A stretch of 64,000 nucleotides of DNA from positions 62,001-126,000 of the forward strand of contig NZ_FMUR01000006.1 in assembly GCF_900101605.1 (NCBI RefSeq), in the 5' to 3' direction. Of the stretch, positions 37,319-45,981 are shown piece by piece. The stretch's first letter is position 1; each line of letters opens with the position of its first letter. The translations under genes and the position numbers were made by a program. A model generated the notes under the pieces. That model had not been told where the DNA came from, ran no database searches, and was given only the letters and a program-made list of their open reading frames with translations. Source of the stretch: Butyrivibrio hungatei (GTDB lineage Bacteria; Bacillota; Clostridia; Lachnospirales; Lachnospiraceae).

Positions 37319-38400
37319 GTAAGCTCCAAAATTGCCTCAGCTATCTTTTTTGCCCCGTCTCTTCCGACTATACTTCTGGCCGTATCGCTCATCTTCTGTC
37401 TAAAAGAGCTGTTATCAAGTGAAGCAACTCCCCATGTTACGATCTTACGTATCACTTTGTCATCTTCACGCACGTCTCCGGCGTATTTTGCGGCTCCGAC
37501 TTTATCAAAGCCTTTTACAAAATCCACCTGATTATCCGCCATACTGAACACTACTGTCGGAACTCCAATCGCGCAAAGTTCATAAAGCGTAGTTCCTCCC
37601 GCAGTTACTGCGAAATCAGCATCCTTCATAAGTTCTGACATATCCGTCACATATTCGTGAAGTGTAATCTCCGGATGCTTTTTGGCAAGCTCTGCCAATT
37701 CCTTCTTGTATTCATCTTCAAAAAGAGCTCCCACGATCACATCACATGATATTTTATGTAAACTGCACAGAACCTTGCTTCCGATTCCTTTTTCCTCATA
37801 GACTCTGTTAAGAATATCCCCTATGACATGATACGGATCGGTTCCTCCCGTTGAAAGAAACGCATGCTTTGCAGTATCTTTTACATTATATTCAATATTA
37901 TCAAACTGCTTCCTAAGAGGAGCATACTCTCCGCCAAGAAGTTTTATCGGTGCACTGTACATCTCATCATTATAGATAAGGTCATAGTTGACAACAATGT
38001 CAACAGGATAGTCAAACTTACACAGATCATCTATATATCCCGTTTTTGTACCCGGACTGTTCTCTTTTACCGATGCTCTCAGAAGATTAAAATACTCCTC
38101 TGTCATAAAATACGAATCTATCAGAAGAAAATCAGGTTTTTCATCTCTGAGCATCCCGTCAAGAGCTGGAAAATCTGTAATCGGATTGGAAAAAACAGAG
38201 TGAAGTATCCTTGCATTATAATAAACTCCGTCTTCTTCCGATAAGGTTTTTAATAGGTCTGCACTGGTCTCATCCGAAAGAATAAACTCTATATCAGCCC
38301 CAAGATCCGACAGTTCTTTTGCGATTGTCATGCACCTTCGTATATGACCTGTAGCAATTATTCCATTGCCGTTTGCCTTGATCCAGACCTTTTTTCCCAT
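37315..38400 (-). CDS. PseG-like UDP-sugar hydrolase
   Basis: 361-residue GT-B-like protein. The N-terminus has NGIIATGHIRRCMTIA, matching the GxGHxxR loop of PseG with its His, and the C-terminal domain has GGTTLYELCAIGVPTVVF followed by DNQ, the UDP-binding signature. PseG removes UDP from UDP-2,4-diacetamido-2,4,6-trideoxy-altrose before condensation by PseI. PseI and PseF homologues are directly upstream. The GGGAGG ribosome site is strong. Exact substrate is inferred from neighbours. Confidence 0.83.
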   Translation of the reverse strand: MGKKVWIKANGNGIIATGHIRRCMTIAKELSDLGADIEFILSDETSADLLKTLSEEDGVYYNARILHSVFSNPITDFPALDGMLRDEKPDFLLIDSYFMTEEYFNLLRASVKENSPGTKTGYIDDLCKFDYPVDIVVNYDLIYNDEMYSAPIKLLGGEYAPLRKQFDNIEYNVKDTAKHAFLSTGGTDPYHVIGDILNRVYEEKGIGSKVLCSLHKISCDVIVGALFEDEYKKELAELAKKHPEITLHEYVTDMSELMKDADFAVTAGGTTLYELCAIGVPTVVFSMADNQVDFVKGFDKVGAAKYAGDVREDDKVIRKIVTWGVASLDNSSFRQKMSDTARSIVGRDGAKKIAEAILELT

Positions 38401-38460
38401 TTCTTCCTCCCGATCCGAAACTTACGATATCTGTCTGTACTCTATCATTCTGAGAAAATA

Positions 38461-39528
38461 TCACTTGAAATCTTCGTATTTAAGCGGCTCTCCTCTGTAT
38501 AGATCATGCGAAGCATGTTTTCCGACAATATTGTCATATTCTATAGGCGGAAGCCCGTTACCCGGACGGATCGATCTGATATTCTCAGAAGTAAGCACTT
38601 CGCCCTGTTTGATGTCTTTTACAATAAAAAGAGATCTTGCTCCTTCTCGCTCCGTCTCCTGAACGGGAGTAAGCTTGTATTCCTTGCTTCCAAGCGCTTT
38701 TTCAACCATTCTGACATTCTTAACAAGCTCTGCAAATTCCTGCGGCTCCATTGAAAAAGCTCCGTCAGGACCACCGTCACTTCTCTTAAGCGTAAGGTGC
38801 TTTTCTATCATTCTTGCTCCAAGCGCAACCGAAGCTACCGCAACGGCACTTCCCATAGTATGATCGGAAAGCCCCATAACGCAGCCGTATTCCTGCGCAA
38901 GCGTAGGTATCATATTAAGATTCACATCTTCATATGGCGTCGGATAAGCAGATGTGCACTTGAGCAGGATAATATCTTTATTACCTTCTGCAAGACAAGC
39001 CTCGATAGCAAGTCTGATATCGCTCTCTCTTGCTACTCCCGTAGCGATGATCATAGGCTTTTTCTTGGATGCGCACTGTTTTATAAGCGGAATATCCGTT
39101 ATCTCATAAGACGCGATCTTGTAAGCCGGCATATCCATCTCTTCCATAAAATCAACAGCCGTACTGTCAAAAGGTGATGAAAAGCAATCAAGTCCAAGTT
39201 TCTTGGCTTCTTCACAAAGTCCCGGCTGCCAATCCCAAGGAGTGTACGCTTCCTCATATAGTTTATGGAGCGTTGTTCCATCCCAGATTGTTCCGCCTGT
39301 GATCTGAAAATAGCTCTTATCGGAATCAATCGTTATTGTATCAGCCGTGTAAGTCTGCAGTTTTATAGCATCCACGCCCGCCTCTTTTGCAGCATGTATT
39401 ATTTCAATCGCTCTGTTATAATCCTGAAGATGATTGGCTGACATCTCAGCAATAATATATACGGGATCGTTCGCTCCGATATAGTGATCTGCGAGCTTGA
39501 TCCTCTGATTAAGTTCAAACATAGACAT
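38461..39528 (-). CDS. pseI: Pseudaminic acid synthase-like (PseI/NeuB family)
   Basis: 355 residues: an N-terminal TIM barrel with VYIIAEMSANHLQDYNRA, DAIKLQTYTADTITID, CFSSPFDSTAVDF, LLKCTSAYPTP and GLSDHTMGS, then a C-terminal SAF antifreeze-like domain with SIRPGNGLPP. The AEMSANH and GGPDGAFS forms follow PseI rather than NeuB or LegI. It condenses a 2,4-diacetamido-6-deoxy sugar with phosphoenolpyruvate to give the nonulosonic acid. GGAGG lies nine bases before the ATG at 39528. Confidence 0.9.
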   Translation of the reverse strand: MSMFELNQRIKLADHYIGANDPVYIIAEMSANHLQDYNRAIEIIHAAKEAGVDAIKLQTYTADTITIDSDKSYFQITGGTIWDGTTLHKLYEEAYTPWDWQPGLCEEAKKLGLDCFSSPFDSTAVDFMEEMDMPAYKIASYEITDIPLIKQCASKKKPMIIATGVARESDIRLAIEACLAEGNKDIILLKCTSAYPTPYEDVNLNMIPTLAQEYGCVMGLSDHTMGSAVAVASVALGARMIEKHLTLKRSDGGPDGAFSMEPQEFAELVKNVRMVEKALGSKEYKLTPVQETEREGARSLFIVKDIKQGEVLTSENIRSIRPGNGLPPIEYDNIVGKHASHDLYRGEPLKYEDFK

Positions 39529-39547
39529 TTCCTATGTCCTCCAAAAA

Positions 39548-41470
39548 TTACTCATAATGATTCTTTGTTATATACTCATCATTTGTCCACGGCTCCCTGG
39601 CAACGAACAAACTTCCGTCTTTCTTCTTTACATAGACAGCGGGAAAATAATGAATAAACAGAGGTGTCAGACAAACAGTGTATCCGCCCGCATTTGTAAA
39701 GATAACTCTGTCTCCCGTCTTAAGCTCACGCTCGTTATCTGCCGGAAACAATCTGTCGTATTCCATACAGGTTGCGCCGCATATCATCTGCGTAGAGATA
39801 ACTTCTCTGTTATCATCATTCCTATATTCAAGTCTGTGAGGATACACTCTTCTTGTGACCTGTGGATTTAGATTTACCCTGCTTCCGTCAATCACTACAT
39901 ATGTGTGCTCTCTGACTTTCTTAGTATCAATAACACTCGTCACAAAATCAAAGCTCGATGAAACCATAGAAACTCCGGGCTCCATAATAAGCTTTGTCTT
40001 GCTCACATCAAATTTTTCCGAAAGAACTTCCGCAATTGCCGGAACATAGTCTCTAAAATCAGGCTTATCTTTTACTCCGCCGTAGTAACCGCCGCCCATA
40101 TCTATATATTCAAGATTAAGACCATACTCATCCGAAACTATTACAGCGACTTTCGCAAGAGCTTTGAATGCGTTGATCGTTCTGGACTTTGTTGAAGAAT
40201 GAAGATGAAGTCCTACTATTTTAACATTCTCATTTGCCTTAAGTTTCTTTATTACATCCTTAAGAGCTCCGTTTTCATAGCAATATCCGAATCTACTTCC
40301 CTCTTCATCGGCAAGTACTTCTTCGGGGATGAGCTTTTGGATATTGTAATTTACCCTGAGTCCGACTTTGATCGTCTTATCCTTGTTTGCTGCAGCAATC
40401 TCTTTTACCCACTCAGGCTCATAGTTTGAATCAAGATTAACTATTCCTCCGCCCAGAAGTACTTCTTCAAATGCTTCTCTATCCTTGATCGGGCCGTTAA
40501 ATATCACCTGATCCGCTCTGTATCCAAGCCTTTTTGAAAGCTCATATTCTTCCTTAGATACAACTTCCGCATAAAAGCTGTTATCCTTAAAGTGCTTAAG
40601 GAGCCATGGAAGTGAATTGGTTTTTACGGAAAAAGAACAGATGTAATTATTCCATCCCTTTTCCAGAGCGGATTTCAGCAGTTCAATATCAGCATCCAGT
40701 TTAGACTCGTCAACTCTGTAATACGGAGTTTTAAGAGTAGTATCATCAAATTTGGTAAAAGAGCTGTCTGATGATATGCTTCTTTTTCCCTCTCTGCAAA
40801 GTCTCTTAAACTTCTCCTCGGCTATCTCCCAATCTTTGGGTGTATCTATATCCTGAACCTCGTCCTCGTCAAGGATCAAAGGGACCATATCCTCAACATC
40901 AGTTGTTCCGTCGCGGAAAAAAGCATCTGTCCTGCATGCATAGAACTGCCCACTGTCATGATAAAGTTTCTCAAGGTCCTGAGATCTCACCGTAGCAAAT
41001 TCGGGATATCTTCTCACAAGTCTGCCGTTTTCCACAACAAACCCTCTCTGCGGAGGATAAGAGAACAGGCAAACAGGCGTTACCGACTCATGTTCATCAA
41101 GCTTAGCCATTGCCTCTTTAAGCCTACCGGACGTTATGAATGGCGCCGTTGGATATATACAGCAGAACTTATCAAAATTCTTTCCATTTTCCTTATAAGT
41201 ATTCAGAACTTCCGCAATAACCTGATCGGTCGTGGCATAATCACCCGCAGTTTCATCAGATCTGAAAAAAGGAATCTCGGCACCTGCTGCCTTGGCAATC
41301 TCAGCTATCTTCTCATCATCCGTAGATACCATTACGGTATCAAACACGCCGCTATCAATCGCTGCTCTTATCGAATACGCTATTATAGGCTTTCCGCAAA
41401 AGTTCTTTATATTTTTACCCGGTATTCTTTTACTTCCGCCTCGCGCGGTTATTATCGCAACAGAGCTCAT
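39548..41470 (-). CDS. CMP-nonulosonate cytidylyltransferase fused to a PLP decarboxylase-like domain
   Basis: 640 residues in one uninterrupted frame. Residues 1-225 are a PseF/NeuA-type cytidylyltransferase: ITARGGSKRIPGKNIKNF, CIYPTAPF, RSQDLEKLYHDSGQFY. Residues 245-640 are a fold-type III PLP enzyme like ornithine/diaminopimelate decarboxylases: Lys283 in FSVKTN, DMGGGYYGG, IMEPG, and ICGATCMEYD in which Cys568 and Asp572 match the family's catalytic pair. A short acidic and serine-rich linker joins them. The start overlaps the ATP-grasp gene by four bases (ATGA). The first half activates the nonulosonic acid with CTP. The second may make an amine or act on the sugar's amino-acid substituent; that is unknown. 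I do not know a characterised enzyme with this fusion. Confidence 0.87.
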   Translation of the reverse strand: MSSVAIITARGGSKRIPGKNIKNFCGKPIIAYSIRAAIDSGVFDTVMVSTDDEKIAEIAKAAGAEIPFFRSDETAGDYATTDQVIAEVLNTYKENGKNFDKFCCIYPTAPFITSGRLKEAMAKLDEHESVTPVCLFSYPPQRGFVVENGRLVRRYPEFATVRSQDLEKLYHDSGQFYACRTDAFFRDGTTDVEDMVPLILDEDEVQDIDTPKDWEIAEEKFKRLCREGKRSISSDSSFTKFDDTTLKTPYYRVDESKLDADIELLKSALEKGWNNYICSFSVKTNSLPWLLKHFKDNSFYAEVVSKEEYELSKRLGYRADQVIFNGPIKDREAFEEVLLGGGIVNLDSNYEPEWVKEIAAANKDKTIKVGLRVNYNIQKLIPEEVLADEEGSRFGYCYENGALKDVIKKLKANENVKIVGLHLHSSTKSRTINAFKALAKVAVIVSDEYGLNLEYIDMGGGYYGGVKDKPDFRDYVPAIAEVLSEKFDVSKTKLIMEPGVSMVSSSFDFVTSVIDTKKVREHTYVVIDGSRVNLNPQVTRRVYPHRLEYRNDDNREVISTQMICGATCMEYDRLFPADNERELKTGDRVIFTNAGGYTVCLTPLFIHYFPAVYVKKKDGSLFVAREPWTNDEYITKNHYE

Positions 41471-42675
41471 CTATTATCCTCCAGCTCAAATTCACTAAGT
41501 ATCGCATCTGCGTATCCGTCAAGTTCAAAAGGTGAATCCGCTTCAACACAGAAATATCCTCTTCCCATGACAGAAGCTCCGTTCGTTACTTTCCCAAGAA
41601 ACATGCCTTTTTTGAGATTACAGCACCACGCCTTTAACGGATATTTCTTGAAAAGCTCCTTTTCATCGGGAACTTTATTGACTCTGACATTTTCAAAATC
41701 AAAATATCTTATGAGCATGTTCTTTTCCACATTAGGTTCAAAAGAATAAGATTTATTAAGCGCGGGAACGGCAAATTTAATAAACTCTGTAACTTCATCA
41801 ACGCCGCTTGCAAGTGGTGTGAAGAGGTTATGAAGATTATGTCCCGAAGGTCTTGCGGAAATTTCAATTATAAAGGGATTACCGTCATTGTCCTTGATTA
41901 TGTCCGCGTGAATGATATTGCTCTTAAAGCCTATCGCATCTCCTGCTCTGGCGATAAGCTCTTTTGTCTTTTTGAAAAATTCTGCGTTTTTATCGGTTTC
42001 GATAACGGAATAATATCCGACGCACTCCCTGTACGGGGGCGGGGTATTCTTTTTTCCCCTAAGAAGAATGAGTTTAAACTCTCCGTCCACAAAAACTCCG
42101 TCCACGCCGTACTCGGTTCCTTGAACACAGGTCTCAACGCAATAATCCTCATCGTAGGGCTGACCTGAAAGGAATTTCTCTTTAAGTTCCTGTGGAGTAT
42201 TGAACATCTCTACTCCGCGGCTTCCCGATCCAAATCTGGGTTTTACTATCACGGGATAAATCGTGTTAATCTCATCAATATCGGTATTTTCTTCTCCTGC
42301 TGGAATCAGGTAAAGTTCTGCATTTCTAAGTCCTTCTTCCGCGAGTATCTTATGAAACTCGTATTTATCCGTGCATACATTTGCCGCATCAAAAGAAACA
42401 CCGCAAATATTGTATTTGTCATTTACAGCGCCTGTAGTCGTAAGATACCTTCCGATTGGAACAGGAAGAACCACGTCAGGCTTATTTCCATCCCTATCCA
42501 ATATCTCAAAGACCTTCTGCGGATCTCTTATATCTACAACAAAGGAAGCATCGGCCGCTTTAAGACCAGGTGCTTCCGGGTTTCCGTCAAGAGCCACTAC
42601 TTTAAGTCCGAGCTCTTTTGCCTTATTTATCACATAAATTGATTCGGAGCTTGCTCCGATTACTGCTGCTGTCAT
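41467..42675 (-). CDS. ATP-grasp ligase, first gene of the nonulosonic-acid operon
   Basis: 402 residues. A Rossmann-like N-terminus (VIGASSESIYVINKAKELGL) resembles carbamoyl-phosphate-synthase and PurK-type preATP-grasp domains, then PVIVKPRFGSGSRGVEMF and DNDGNPFIIEISARPSGHNL form the ATP-grasp site. A further domain of about 110 residues follows. Ligases of this type form amide or peptide-like bonds. Coupled with the cytidylyltransferase-decarboxylase gene, it may attach an amino acid or similar acid to an amino-sugar or nonulosonic acid. GGAGG lies nine bases before the ATG and a strong promoter is upstream. It is not a close copy of the ATP-grasp protein at 16154-17149. Confidence 0.82.
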   Translation of the reverse strand: MTAAVIGASSESIYVINKAKELGLKVVALDGNPEAPGLKAADASFVVDIRDPQKVFEILDRDGNKPDVVLPVPIGRYLTTTGAVNDKYNICGVSFDAANVCTDKYEFHKILAEEGLRNAELYLIPAGEENTDIDEINTIYPVIVKPRFGSGSRGVEMFNTPQELKEKFLSGQPYDEDYCVETCVQGTEYGVDGVFVDGEFKLILLRGKKNTPPPYRECVGYYSVIETDKNAEFFKKTKELIARAGDAIGFKSNIIHADIIKDNDGNPFIIEISARPSGHNLHNLFTPLASGVDEVTEFIKFAVPALNKSYSFEPNVEKNMLIRYFDFENVRVNKVPDEKELFKKYPLKAWCCNLKKGMFLGKVTNGASVMGRGYFCVEADSPFELDGYADAILSEFELEDNR

Positions 42676-42700
42676 ATGTTTACGCCTCCTTCAAAAGGTG

Positions 42701-42719
42701 CTAAATCGCGCATATTTAG
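42701..42719 (-). promoter_or_regulatory. Hairpin at the 5' end of the long-operon leader
   Basis: CTAAAT and ATTTAG form a perfect 6-bp stem around a 7-base loop at the very start of the predicted transcript. It is not followed by a T run and so is not a terminator. In Firmicutes, leader hairpins can recruit specialised NusG paralogues (LoaP) to long polysaccharide operons; whether this one does is unknown. Confidence 0.35.
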
Positions 42720-42727
42720 ACGTATTG

Positions 42728-42756
42728 ATTATAATATATGGCGGAGCAAAGGTCAA
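42728..42756 (-). promoter_or_regulatory. Strong sigma-A promoter for the long minus-strand operon
   Basis: On the minus strand a TTGACC -35 box (42751-42756) and a perfect TATAAT -10 box (42728-42733) are separated by exactly 17 bases. Transcription would start near 42721, about 46 bases before the ATP-grasp ATG. The 212-base gap around it separates divergent genes, as expected for a promoter region. The downstream genes run with few gaps to the left edge. Confidence 0.75.
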
Positions 42757-42887
42757 AAAAGTGAGGTGACATACATAGGGGGTATGCGCTTGCAATCGGA
42801 TTTCTTTATATCAGGCTATAAGTTTTTATTAATTTACATTTGGTAGCCGGATGTTAGTATTTAGTAAAAACACAGAATGGCTTATTT

Positions 42888-44270
42888 ATGACAGGGAACA
42901 GGAAACTGATTAAAGAGATTATACTTCTGATAATACCGGCTATAATTGAATATTCGTTTCAGGCTCTTGTGAATTATGCTGACTTTATAATGGTTGGAAA
43001 ACTGGGAATAGAATCGTCGGCAACTATTGGAATCACCAATGAAGTGACCTTCCTTATTAAGGCAGGAGTCAATGCACTGGGCGTGGGTGTTTTAGCCTAT
43101 ATGGCAAGAGAAATCGGTGCGGGTAATCGTAAGTATCTAAAAAATGCAACGTTACACGCTTATTTTTTGGCGCTTATTATGGGCGTATTCACAACTGCAT
43201 TTCCACTTCTGATAAGTCCGTATCTGCCAACTCTCCTAGGGGCGGATGAAATTATCAGAAAGCCTGCCTCTATGTATTTTTCCATATGTTCGTCCATGGG
43301 AGTTTTCTTCTCTTTCAATGTAACTGCAGGAAGTATCAGAAAAGCTGATAAGGACATGAAGACACCACTTCTGGTAAATGGATTTATGAATATTCTTAAC
43401 GTGGTACTGAACTGGTTTTTGATATATCCGGACAAAGCATTTAATCTCTTTGGAATTGAAGTGAATATAAGAAGATGTAATCTCGGCGTTATAGGTGCAG
43501 CTTACGGCACGGCCATTGCAACCTTGATTGGCGGAATACTGATGGTTGTTCTAAATGAACGTCATATGGATACCTCGGTAAAGGGAATGAACGGAATCTT
43601 AGAAAGTCTTTTGCAGACTGAGGGAAAAGATATTGTAAGAAAATACGTCTTTGTGGGTCTTCCGGCATTTTTGACGTCAGTTGTGACAAGCTTTGGAAGA
43701 GTAATCTTTACCGCCATGATTGTCCCGCTCGGAACAGCGATATACGCCGCTCATTCAATCGCATTTACGGCAGAATCGGCTTTTTTCATTCCGGCGGTGG
43801 GAATGGCAAGCGCAGTAGCCTCTCTCTCGGGAAATGTGCGAGGAGAAGGTGATATAAAAAAGCTAAACAAGCAGACCCATCTTGTTTGTGGAATTATAGT
43901 GATCATCATGTTGATGGCAACCTCAATTCTATTGTTGTGTGCAGATGATATAATAGCCTTTTTCACAGAAGATAAAATTGCATTGACGAAAGCTCCGAGG
44001 CTATTACGAATTGTCGCGATCAATGAGCCTATGTTTGGAATCTCTATAGTATTGCAGAATGTATTTAACGGAATCGGGAAAACCAAGATTCCGCTGTTAG
44101 TATCCGGCTTTACACAATGGTTTGTAAGAGTGCTTGGAGTATTTGTTTTTGTGCATATCCTTGGATATGGAATAGAGATCGCATGGATATGCATGATTTC
44201 AGATAATATTCTAAGGGCAATCCTATTGTATGTTTGGTACTGGTGCGATAACAAAAGGTTAATGGCATAG
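42888..44270 (+). CDS. MATE-family transporter (NorM/DinF-like)
   Basis: 460 residues with twelve or so hydrophobic segments. NYADFIMVGKLGIESSATIG and GVNALGVGVLAYMAREIGAG are typical of MATE exporters, and the protein shows the two-lobed repeat around residue 230. Substrates may be drugs or cations; the wider MATE/MVF superfamily also includes glycan flippases, but this sequence looks like a drug/sodium antiporter. No good ribosome site precedes the ATG; a 4-codon ATG...TGA frame at 42877 overlaps the start. It is in the opposite orientation to the glycan train and is followed at once by a decayed gene fragment. Confidence 0.85.
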   Translation: MTGNRKLIKEIILLIIPAIIEYSFQALVNYADFIMVGKLGIESSATIGITNEVTFLIKAGVNALGVGVLAYMAREIGAGNRKYLKNATLHAYFLALIMGVFTTAFPLLISPYLPTLLGADEIIRKPASMYFSICSSMGVFFSFNVTAGSIRKADKDMKTPLLVNGFMNILNVVLNWFLIYPDKAFNLFGIEVNIRRCNLGVIGAAYGTAIATLIGGILMVVLNERHMDTSVKGMNGILESLLQTEGKDIVRKYVFVGLPAFLTSVVTSFGRVIFTAMIVPLGTAIYAAHSIAFTAESAFFIPAVGMASAVASLSGNVRGEGDIKKLNKQTHLVCGIIVIIMLMATSILLLCADDIIAFFTEDKIALTKAPRLLRIVAINEPMFGISIVLQNVFNGIGKTKIPLLVSGFTQWFVRVLGVFVFVHILGYGIEIAWICMISDNILRAILLYVWYWCDNKRLMA

Positions 44271-44395
44271 CCCAGAATACGATAAGTATCATAAGTCCGT
44301 ATACAGGCATCTCATATCTGTTTGAAGCGCTTCCGAATGAGCTATCTACATCCACTACATAAAAAGCCGGGACATAATTAATTGTGAATACACAG
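44271..44395 (-). pseudogene. Decayed fragment of a GT-C membrane protein (paralogue of 47158-48768)
   Basis: On the minus strand a short frame reads a hydrophobic stretch and then FGSASNRYEMPVYGLMILIV, nearly the same as VGSASNRYEMPIYGLIILLV in the GT-C gene at 47158-48768. By hand, 51 of 65 bases match between 44271-44335 and 47640-47704, with the central 47 bases at 42 matches. The fragment stops at the MATE stop codon on one side and at an in-frame TGA near 44396 on the other, so it is a remnant of a lost gene. Confidence 0.75.
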
Positions 44396-44417
44396 AAAAT
44401 TCAAATTTTCGTGTTAC

Positions 44418-44443
44418 CATTGTATTAGTACATGTAAACAATG
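44418..44443. promoter_or_regulatory. Inverted repeat upstream of the lipoprotein gene
   Basis: CATTGT and ACAATG flank a TACATGTA core about 35-60 bases before the lipoprotein ATG. It may be an operator overlapping the promoter; no clear -35/-10 pair was found nearby. Confidence 0.3.
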
Positions 44444-44477
44444 TATTTCTAAGAGTTCACAGAGAAAGGAAAATGAC

Positions 44478-45944
44478 ATGAAGAAAAAACAGGCTCTGGC
44501 AATACTTATTGCATCTTCTATGGCACTCTCGATTGTAGGCTGTAGTGGAGCAGAAACGAGTGCTTCCGAAGGAAGCAGTGAAATGGAAATGACCGAGGAG
44601 GAAAAAAGAGAGATTGCGAAATCAGAAATGGTCGCTGCTGTAGAAGCATCTTCTGTAGCTTCATCGGTTAACGAAGCTGCTACATCAAGTGATGCTGCTA
44701 CAACTGCAACTTCTGACAACAAAACTGCCGCTTCAGCAGTTGCTTCAACCGATAAATCTGCAGAGGCTACTCCCGTAAAACAAGCCGATCACGAGGTTCT
44801 GTATAACGGCAAAGCTCTTTCTGTATTCAATGATTCATCAAAGACACTTGCAGATCTTGGAGCTTATGACAAAAAAATAACCGCTTCGCCAATTGAATTT
44901 TTTTATACTTATGAAGCTTCCGGTATTGAATATTCAACTTACCTTTGCGACGGAAAAGAACTTCCTCTTGGAATTGATGTTTCTAAGAAAGGTGCTACGA
45001 CATCACGTAATATCGGCGTAGGCGATACAAAAGACAAACTTGTAGCTGCATACGGCAATCCATCAGAAAAAAGCGATCCATCGAAAAAGGCCGAAAATAC
45101 ATATTACTACAAATATAATTTTGATAAATTCTCTATCTGGTTCTACATAAGCACAGAGAAAAACACTGTAGTATTCTATGAAATTGATAATACAACCAAT
45201 GTGGAAGCTGAAAACAAAGCAGAAAAAGATTCTGAAAAGGCAAAGGCGTCAGAGGCTGCTGCAACTGCTGCTTCCGCTGAGACTGCTGCTTCTGCGGCAA
45301 GCACTACTGCACCTGTAGCATCCGCCGAACAGACAGCACCCAAAACAGATATTTCCGGAAGCTGCGGAAAAGCATTTGCCGAAGTTGCAAAAAAATCGCA
45401 TGATGCAAACAGCAACGCCAAATATGCTCTTCTTTATTTAACCAAAGATCAGACACCCGAACTTGTTGTAGACAATCCGGGAAAATCTGTTTCTTTGTAT
45501 ACTTTTGAAAACGGAAAACTTATTACCATGATTTCAGATTGGCGTTATGGTGTAAGCTCTCAGGGATATGGAACAACATCATATTGCTACTTACCTTATG
45601 AAAACAGATTCCTTGAGAACACCAACAACTGCCTTGCATACATTGATCACTATGCCGGAGAAGAAACGATTATTTGTGATTGTTCGTATAACTTCTTACC
45701 GTTCTGGCCTAAAGTAGCTGAAGTAGTACCTTCAGGAGATGCAGATGCTCCGCGTCGAGAAGCGAATATGGGCGAGAGTTTTCGCAGATCAACTAGCGGA
45801 AAGAATAATTATATGGCGCTGTCACATTCAGGACTTACAGAGGAAGATGCCAATAGAATATTGGCAGATACACACTGGGAGAAGCTTGAAGGTAGCATGG
45901 ACTACGACACAATACTTTCAAAAATCGAAGCACTCGGACTGTAA
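44478..45944 (+). CDS. Secreted lipoprotein with Ala/Ser/Thr-rich linkers
   Basis: 488 residues with a lipoprotein signal peptide: MKKK, a hydrophobic core and the lipobox SIVGC (Cys22). Two low-complexity Ala/Ser/Thr-rich linkers (about residues 50-100 and 245-290) separate a middle domain from a C-terminal one. The middle domain contains IGVGDTKDKLVAAYGNP, a GD-x-x-x-x-V-x-x-x-YG-x-P element seen in many Firmicutes surface lipoproteins. I do not recognise a named function. It is anchored on the outer membrane face and probably monocistronic, with AAAGGA upstream and a strong terminator downstream. Confidence 0.8.
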   Translation: MKKKQALAILIASSMALSIVGCSGAETSASEGSSEMEMTEEEKREIAKSEMVAAVEASSVASSVNEAATSSDAATTATSDNKTAASAVASTDKSAEATPVKQADHEVLYNGKALSVFNDSSKTLADLGAYDKKITASPIEFFYTYEASGIEYSTYLCDGKELPLGIDVSKKGATTSRNIGVGDTKDKLVAAYGNPSEKSDPSKKAENTYYYKYNFDKFSIWFYISTEKNTVVFYEIDNTTNVEAENKAEKDSEKAKASEAAATAASAETAASAASTTAPVASAEQTAPKTDISGSCGKAFAEVAKKSHDANSNAKYALLYLTKDQTPELVVDNPGKSVSLYTFENGKLITMISDWRYGVSSQGYGTTSYCYLPYENRFLENTNNCLAYIDHYAGEETIICDCSYNFLPFWPKVAEVVPSGDADAPRREANMGESFRRSTSGKNNYMALSHSGLTEEDANRILADTHWEKLEGSMDYDTILSKIEALGL

Positions 45945-45981
45945 TATAATATCTAAGCCATATCAGAGTTTATAAAAATAG

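Noticed and set aside
40958-41749. Plus-strand frame of 263 codons
   Set aside because: Antisense to the cytidylyltransferase fusion and ATP-grasp genes, basic and low in recognisable motifs.
42877-42891. Four-codon leader frame overlapping the MATE start
   Set aside because: ATG...TGA with no ribosome site; too short to support as a gene or attenuator.
44110-44355. Minus-strand frame of 81 codons over the MATE 3' end
   Set aside because: Only its first part resembles a real protein (the GT-C fragment); the rest is antisense to the MATE gene. Treated as a remnant, not a gene.
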